In this document: positions 31,513 through 36,335 of the stretch, piece after piece
Numbering within the stretch: position 1 is the stretch's first letter
Layout of the letters: every line of letters begins with the position of its first letter
Assembly (NCBI GenBank): GCA_015065005.1
Contig: SVRE01000017.1
Span: 1-36,335, forward strand
Length of the DNA stretch: 36,335 nucleotides
Direction: 5' to 3'
From: Oscillospiraceae bacterium
GTDB taxonomy: Bacteria > Bacillota > Clostridia > Oscillospirales > CAG-272
The notes under the pieces: model-generated
Told to the model about the DNA's origin: nothing
The model's database searches: none
The model's input: only the letters and a program-made list of their open reading frames with translations
Position numbers and translations under genes: made by a program

Positions 31513-33432
31513 ATGAAATGTGTACATCTTGATTTTCATACAAGCCCTGATATCGAGGGCATCGGTGAATGCTTTGATAAAGAAGAATTTGCAAACACCT
31601 TAAAAGAAGCAAAGGTTGACTTGATAACCGTATTTGCCAAGTGCCATCACGGCTATTGCTATTATCCAACAAAGGTTGGCACAGTTCACCCGCACTTAAA
31701 GTTTGATTTAATGAAGGCGGAAATAGATGCCTGCCATTCCGTAGGCGTAAAAGCGCCAATATACATAACAATGGGCTGGAGCAAAAAGGATGCTGATGAG
31801 CATCCCGAATGGCACCATATTGATTTCTGGAAAAAGAAGCCTATATATTTTGGTACCGAGCCGGGTGGTGATCTTGATACTCCCATATGGGATTGCTCTT
31901 GGACTACCCTTTGTCCTGTTGGTGGCTATAAGCAACACTTAATAGATATAACCAAAGAAATATGTGAAAATTACGATGTTTCCGATGGCGTTTTTTACGA
32001 TATTTGCTTTATGAGAGATGCTTGTATTTGTGACTCTTGTAAAGAGGGAATGAGAAAGCAAGGCTTAGACCCCGAAAAATACGAGGATGCACAAAAATAT
32101 TACAGAGAACAGCGCATAGCGTTAATGAAGGAATTGACAGGCATAGTTCATTCATATTGCAAGAGTGCGAACGTGTTCTATAACGGCGGTGCGGATATGA
32201 ACCGCCCCGAGTATCACCCCTACCAAACCCATTACGAGCTTGAGGATTTGCCAACCGCTTGGGGAGGCTATGACTTTATGCCGTTGCGTGCAAAGTATTT
32301 TGAAAAGTACGGTAAGCTCTTTCTTGGTATGACAGGAAAGTTCCACCACGCTTGGGGCGAATTTGGCGGCTTTAAGAATAAGGATGCGTTAAAATATGAG
32401 CTTGCGGATATGGTTAGCATCGGCGCATCTATGTCTGTTGGTGACCATTTACACCCCTCGGGTAAGCTTGATAAGAGCACCTATGCCATAATGGGTCACG
32501 CCTTTGGTTATATAGACAAAATAGAGAAGTATTCCGAAAATACAAAGGCATATACCGATATTGCAATTTGGACCAGCCATACCGATTCTGACCTTGGCTG
32601 CTCAAAGCTTTTGCAGATTATGCACCTTGAATATGATGTTGTTGAGTCAGGGGATGATTTGTCAAAATATAATTGTGTAATTTTGCCTGACCGTGTTAAA
32701 CTAACTGTTGAAGACAAAAAAGCCTTGGTTGCTTTTGCCAACAACGGCGGAAAAATTATTGCAAGCTATAAGAGCGGCTTTGATGAAATCGGCATTGAAA
32801 TGCTTGGGGAAAGCGAATATGACCAAGACTATATCAGATGTGATATTGATGAGGTAACAACTCCGTTTTTGGCATATTCTCACGCATATAAGGTAAAAGT
32901 AAAGGGAGAAGTGCTCGCCCAAGTATATGAGCCGTACTTTAACCGTACCTGGCGCCATTTCTGCGGACACAAAAATACACCGAACAAGCTTGAAAGCGCA
33001 AGCTATCCTGCACTTGTGAAAACAGAGAATGTTTTGTATTTTGCACATCCTGTTTTTGAGGCTTATAATAAGTCGGGCAACTATGTCCTTCAAAAATATA
33101 TAATCAAAGGAATAGAAAGCATTTACGACAAATGCCTAAAATTGAACAATTTCTTCTCCTGTGGTAGGGTAAGGGTAAGAAAGAGCATAGATAAGAATTT
33201 TTATGCCCTTCACCTCTTGTACGCACCACCTGTAAACAGGGGTAATGTTTGCTTGCTTGAGGATTTTCCTGTCCTTAATAATATTAATGTGGAGTTAAAC
33301 ATTTCTGAGCAGGTGAAAAGGGTAATTTGCCAACCGAACGGACAAGAATTAACATTTGAGCAGAAGGACGGTAAGCTTAAGTTTACAGTCGATGGCTTGC
33401 ATATCCACCAGCTCATTGTAATTGAATATTAA
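31513..33432 (+). CDS. Probable GH151 alpha-L-fucosidase (GHL6-type glycoside hydrolase)
   Basis: The 639-residue protein starts MKCVHLDFHTSPDIEGIGE, characteristic of the hypothetical glycosyl hydrolase 6 (GHL6) group that includes GH151 alpha-L-fucosidases. A TIM barrel spans about residues 1-340, with DGVFYDICFMRDACICDSCK as a likely active-site strand with a Cys cluster. A beta-galactosidase-like trimerisation domain follows (about 345-470, NCVILPDRVKLTVEDKKALV) and a C-terminal beta domain. No signal peptide, so it is cytoplasmic. GGAG precedes the ATG. Genomic proximity to fucI supports release of L-fucose from imported oligosaccharides. Activity is not proven by sequence; related families include other A4-type enzymes. 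Confidence 0.8.
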   Translation: MKCVHLDFHTSPDIEGIGECFDKEEFANTLKEAKVDLITVFAKCHHGYCYYPTKVGTVHPHLKFDLMKAEIDACHSVGVKAPIYITMGWSKKDADEHPEWHHIDFWKKKPIYFGTEPGGDLDTPIWDCSWTTLCPVGGYKQHLIDITKEICENYDVSDGVFYDICFMRDACICDSCKEGMRKQGLDPEKYEDAQKYYREQRIALMKELTGIVHSYCKSANVFYNGGADMNRPEYHPYQTHYELEDLPTAWGGYDFMPLRAKYFEKYGKLFLGMTGKFHHAWGEFGGFKNKDALKYELADMVSIGASMSVGDHLHPSGKLDKSTYAIMGHAFGYIDKIEKYSENTKAYTDIAIWTSHTDSDLGCSKLLQIMHLEYDVVESGDDLSKYNCVILPDRVKLTVEDKKALVAFANNGGKIIASYKSGFDEIGIEMLGESEYDQDYIRCDIDEVTTPFLAYSHAYKVKVKGEVLAQVYEPYFNRTWRHFCGHKNTPNKLESASYPALVKTENVLYFAHPVFEAYNKSGNYVLQKYIIKGIESIYDKCLKLNNFFSCGRVRVRKSIDKNFYALHLLYAPPVNRGNVCLLEDFPVLNNINVELNISEQVKRVICQPNGQELTFEQKDGKLKFTVDGLHIHQLIVIEY

Positions 33433-33435
33433 CCT

Positions 33436-33461
33436 GTGGGGGCAATTCACGAATCGCCCGC
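33436..33461. repeat. REP-like palindromic sequence
   Basis: GGGC-A-ATTC (33440-33448) pairs with GAAT-C-GCCC (33451-33459), loop AC, one mismatch, much more GC-rich than its surroundings. It resembles the short GGGGCGAxxxTCGCCC palindromes dispersed in many gut Clostridia genomes; only this copy is visible here. Confidence 0.55.
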
Positions 33462-33495
33462 AAAACGAAACGCACGAACCCCATAAAATTCATCA

Positions 33496-33524
33496 CCTAC
33501 CCTTCACAAGGGTAGGCTTTTTTT
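33496..33524 (+). terminator. Terminator downstream of the GH151-type gene
   Basis: CCTACCCTT (33496-33504) pairs perfectly with AAGGGTAGG (33508-33516), loop CAC, then C and seven Ts. Confidence 0.9.
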
Positions 33525-33722
33525 GTAGGATAAAAAACATAATTGCAACCAAAGGAAAAATTTACAATCAATTCACAATTTTGTCTATTTAAACAATTTA
33601 ACCAAAAATTAACAAAAAAACTCGTAAATCAAATGCAAAAATCAAGGCTTCTCGTTGCGAAAATAGACTTTTTTGTGCACATTGCCTAATTCGTAGAAGC
33701 TAAAATAAATTTATAATACAAG

Positions 33723-33751
33723 TTGACAAATGGAAAAACTTGTGATATACT
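33723..33751 (+). promoter_or_regulatory. Promoter of the large surface protein gene
   Basis: Perfect TTGACA (33723-33728), 17-bp spacer with extended -10 TGA, TATACT (33746-33751). Confidence 0.85.
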
Positions 33752-33840
33752 CAAAGAGCATAGTGTTTTATATTATATACGAACCGCCCATTTGTATGTT
33801 CTATAATCACAGCACGAAAAATATTTAAAGGAGAAAAATT

Positions 33841-36335
33841 ATGAAGAAAATCTCATTAGTTTTGAGCCTTGCTCTTTTGATGATTGTTGTTTTTGCTTTC
33901 AATGTATTTGCTGCAACAACCAATGATATAACAAATGACGCAAGACTTGAACAAAATGGAAGTACAAGCGATCTTATTGACTTGTCAAAGGTTAAAGATG
34001 GCAACTACAACACTGCTTCCTCCTGTGGTAATGCAGGTGAGAATTGGGTTAACTACCGATTCTACTATGACGAAGGCACCACAGTTTCGAAAGTGTTTGT
34101 TGTTTTGAACAGCACAGGAACACTTTCTAACGGAACAGTATATGAAACTGTATCCGCAAATTCATATGAGTTTTATGTAAGACTCTATGACAAATACCAA
34201 AATGTTGTTATTGGTACTAAATATAGTTCTGTTAACAACGCAACTGAAGTTAAAGATGAAGAGGGCAACGTTCTCTACACTTATTTTGAGGTTGTATTTG
34301 ATGAACCATACTCCGATATCTATATGGTTGAGGTTCCTGTTGTAAATAACAAGAATGCCGATGTTGGTCTTTGGGAAGTTGAAATTTACAACTATGTTTG
34401 CGGTGATGACGAACATGAGTGGGTTGGTACTCTTTGTGGCGAACACTGTGATGTTTGTGGCGAAGTAAAGGATCCTACACTTGCTTGTGAAGCTGAAGAG
34501 GACGACGGCGATTGTAGAACAGCTGTTCTTTGTAAATACTGTGATTCTGTAATGGTAGCATCAAAGCAGCATGTATTTGCAAACGGCGAGACAGTTTGTT
34601 CAAATGATGGTTGTGTGTTCGAGGGCAAGAACATAACAAAGGATACAACAGTTACTCCTGCTGATGTTTCAGAAAATACTTACGGTGAAAACGGTGAGTT
34701 TTTGAACTGGTGGTACTATCAGGCTCATATTTATGACGGTAAATATAACACCGCTGCACACAGTAACTATTGGGGTCAATACAAATTTGGATTTGAACTT
34801 AAAGACGCTACAAAATTGTCTGAAATTTTCATCGTTTCTAACTCAAGCGGTATTTACCATCCTTGGGGTTACGGATTCGATAACCTTACAACCGATTACG
34901 CAGTTAAGGTAGTTATCTATGATGCTGACGGTAACGCAATTTCTACAACAGAATATCAGAGCCTTGATTTCACTAACCCAAATGTTGTTCCGATTTATGC
35001 GGAAGACGGTGAAATGACTTCTGTTGCATACAAGCTTGATACTAACTATGCAACTGCAAAGAAGGTAGAAGTTTATATCAATGCTGGTATATTTGAAGTT
35101 GAAATTTACGAGCATGTAACCTGTGACTATCAGTTCGTTGAGACTGTAGCACCTGGATGTACAACTGAAGGTTATGATTTGTACAAGTGCGCTTGTGGAA
35201 ATGAAAAGTATGAAAATACTGTAGCTGCTTTGGGACACAACTATGATGACGGTGTTGTAACCAAGGATGCTACTGAAGAAGAAGACGGCGAGATCGTTTA
35301 CACATGTGTTGCATGTGGCGAAACTAAGACATTGGCAATTCCTGCTACAGGTCACGAGCATAACTATGATACATATGTAGGAAATTCTGTTGAACCTACC
35401 TGTGCTATAGTTGGTTCAGCTACATATCAATGTAGATGTGGCGACACAACAGAGGTTGAAATTCCTGCAACTGGCAACCACAACTACAATGTATTTGCAG
35501 CATATACTGTTGAGCCAACATATTTGAAGGACGGCTACGCAGACTACAAGTGTGAAACCTGTGATGCTACTATTAACGTAAACGTTGGTAGATTGCAGAT
35601 GAACACTGCTAAATTCGCAGAGGTTGTTAAGGATTTGGGCGGATGGACTGTATGCGAAAAGTACCTTATTGACGGTAACTACAATCTCGGTTCAGCGGGC
35701 TCACACACAACAAATGGTTGGGCATTTAGCCTTATCTATGGTGAGGACTACTACTTTAACAAGCTTGCATTTGTTGTAAACTCTGTTGGTAGATTCCCAT
35801 CTGATGGTGCGTTTAACTACACATCAAAGACAACTAAAAACTATAGCTTTGTTATTACTCTCTATGACGCAAACGGTAATTCTGTTTGGTCTAAATCAAC
35901 CACCTGTGCAGATGCCGTTGAAATGACCGGCATTGATGCAGACGGTAACGAATTCCTATACGATATATTAACAATCGAGCTTGATGAAGCAGTTGTTGCT
36001 TCTAAGCTTTCTGTTAAGATTAACTCCGGTTGGGACAACGGTGCAGGTATGTGGGAAGTTGAAACATACGGTCTCCCTGTTAACTACCACGAAGTTCACG
36101 ACTATACAGTTGAGTTGGAAAGATATTCTGACCCAACATGTACAACTGCTGGTTCAGCTTTGTTCAGATGTGCTAAGTGTGAAACTACATCTGTAGAGGA
36201 TATCCCAGCAACAGGACACAGCTACTTCTATGCTTGCGACAAAGTATGTCAAGTTTGTAACGAAGTTAGCAACCCAGATGCTACACATAACATTGTACAC
36301 GTTGATGCAGTAGCAGCTACATGTACAGTAAACGG
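33841..36335 (+). CDS. Large secreted modular surface protein, N-terminal part (cut by window edge)
   Basis: The frame is open from the ATG at 33841 (AAAGGAG upstream) to the window end, 831 codons without a stop. Residues 1-24 are a Sec signal peptide ending FAA. Three similar beta-sandwich-like modules follow, each starting with a DGxYN motif (KDGNYNTA at ~51, YDGKYNTA at ~297, IDGNYNLG at ~608) and ending with WEVEIY-like strands about 120-130 residues later (~177, ~418, ~738); they resemble F5/8-type-C (discoidin) carbohydrate-binding modules. Between them are Cys-pair repeats of the form CxxC with PTCTxxG and IPATGH, probably small zinc ribbons. It is likely a cell-surface adhesin or glycan binder; no catalytic domain is visible so far. 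Confidence 0.85.
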   Translation, partial: MKKISLVLSLALLMIVVFAFNVFAATTNDITNDARLEQNGSTSDLIDLSKVKDGNYNTASSCGNAGENWVNYRFYYDEGTTVSKVFVVLNSTGTLSNGTVYETVSANSYEFYVRLYDKYQNVVIGTKYSSVNNATEVKDEEGNVLYTYFEVVFDEPYSDIYMVEVPVVNNKNADVGLWEVEIYNYVCGDDEHEWVGTLCGEHCDVCGEVKDPTLACEAEEDDGDCRTAVLCKYCDSVMVASKQHVFANGETVCSNDGCVFEGKNITKDTTVTPADVSENTYGENGEFLNWWYYQAHIYDGKYNTAAHSNYWGQYKFGFELKDATKLSEIFIVSNSSGIYHPWGYGFDNLTTDYAVKVVIYDADGNAISTTEYQSLDFTNPNVVPIYAEDGEMTSVAYKLDTNYATAKKVEVYINAGIFEVEIYEHVTCDYQFVETVAPGCTTEGYDLYKCACGNEKYENTVAALGHNYDDGVVTKDATEEEDGEIVYTCVACGETKTLAIPATGHEHNYDTYVGNSVEPTCAIVGSATYQCRCGDTTEVEIPATGNHNYNVFAAYTVEPTYLKDGYADYKCETCDATINVNVGRLQMNTAKFAEVVKDLGGWTVCEKYLIDGNYNLGSAGSHTTNGWAFSLIYGEDYYFNKLAFVVNSVGRFPSDGAFNYTSKTTKNYSFVITLYDANGNSVWSKSTTCADAVEMTGIDADGNEFLYDILTIELDEAVVASKLSVKINSGWDNGAGMWEVETYGLPVNYHEVHDYTVELERYSDPTCTTAGSALFRCAKCETTSVEDIPATGHSYFYACDKVCQVCNEVSNPDATHNIVHVDAVAATCTVN

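Larger units (their letters stand above)
33433..33840. other. Non-coding gap before the large surface protein
   Basis: It holds a REP-like palindrome (33436-33461), a terminator (33496-33524), about 190 bp of AT-rich DNA without recognisable signals, a strong promoter (33723-33751) and an 83-nt leader. No small gene with an RBS was found. Confidence 0.75.

Noticed and set aside
33758..33840. Riboswitch in the leader of the large surface protein gene
   Set aside because: I could not match cyclic-di-GMP or other known aptamer cores; only weak AT-rich pairing is possible.
34843..35361. 172-codon minus-strand open frame in the large surface protein gene
   Set aside because: Cysteine-rich translation results from the repeat composition of the plus-strand gene; no RBS or promoter.
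34430..36300. Periodic Cys-codon-rich repeats resembling a DNA repeat array or CRISPR
   Set aside because: The period follows protein modules in one open frame, units are not identical and no spacer pattern exists.

Overview
The window looks like chromosome of an anaerobic, spore-forming Clostridia member, probably a gut species of the Oscillospirales/Christensenellales type. Sporulation is indicated by both dipicolinate synthase subunits at the left edge. Anaerobiosis is indicated by a class III (glycyl-radical) ribonucleotide reductase. A gut, glycan-foraging life is suggested by a GH20-like enzyme, a GH42 beta-galactosidase, a probable GH151 alpha-L-fucosidase and L-fucose isomerase. DNA is AT-rich, with strong AGGAG-type ribosome binding sites, many consensus sigma-A promoters with 17-bp spacers, and hairpin-plus-U-tract terminators. 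The taxonomic placement is inference.

Layout. 1-2360: end of dpaA, then dpaB and a cardiolipin synthase in one apparent operon. 2370-3130: a miniature XRE regulator overlapping a membrane protein gene. 3133-4866 (minus): an XRE-TPR regulator and the tRNA methyltransferase trmL. 4964-9833: secA followed by two uncharacterised polytopic membrane proteins, each overlapping the previous stop codon. 9891-12221: nrdD behind two NrdR boxes and a terminator in its own leader. 12234-13737: a MATE transporter and a long perfect palindrome. 13759-16931: two AraC-type regulators around an FAD-dependent oxidoreductase. 17006-19091: a secreted repeat-rich protein. 19254-21181: a DMT-superfamily transporter with a GH20-like enzyme. 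21199-21541: a tRNA(CAU) and a decayed copy of its 3' end. 21645-25175: GH42 beta-galactosidase overlapping thiN, then a TPP riboswitch and thiT. 25178-28838: alpha/beta hydrolase, fucI and a nucleotidyltransferase. 28898-30653: a small helical protein and a membrane-anchored InlB_B/BspA-like repeat protein. 30649-33524: a short-chain dehydrogenase (minus) and the GH151-type fucosidase. 33723-36335: the start of a very large secreted modular protein that runs off the window.

How it fits together. The three glycoside hydrolases have no signal peptide, so they probably act in the cytoplasm on imported oligosaccharides; the only candidate sugar porter in view is the DMT protein. Released L-fucose could be isomerised by FucI, but no fuculokinase or aldolase is present here. 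The secreted proteins at 17109 and 33841, and the anchored protein at 29423, look like surface proteins of unknown ligand. The thiamine genes form a salvage unit: uptake by ThiT under TPP control and phosphorylation by ThiN.

I found no CRISPR array, intact insertion sequence, prophage or obvious defence locus. The best candidates for something undescribed are the secA-coupled membrane protein pair, the attenuator-like terminator downstream of the NrdR-controlled nrdD promoter, and the modular surface protein at the right edge.
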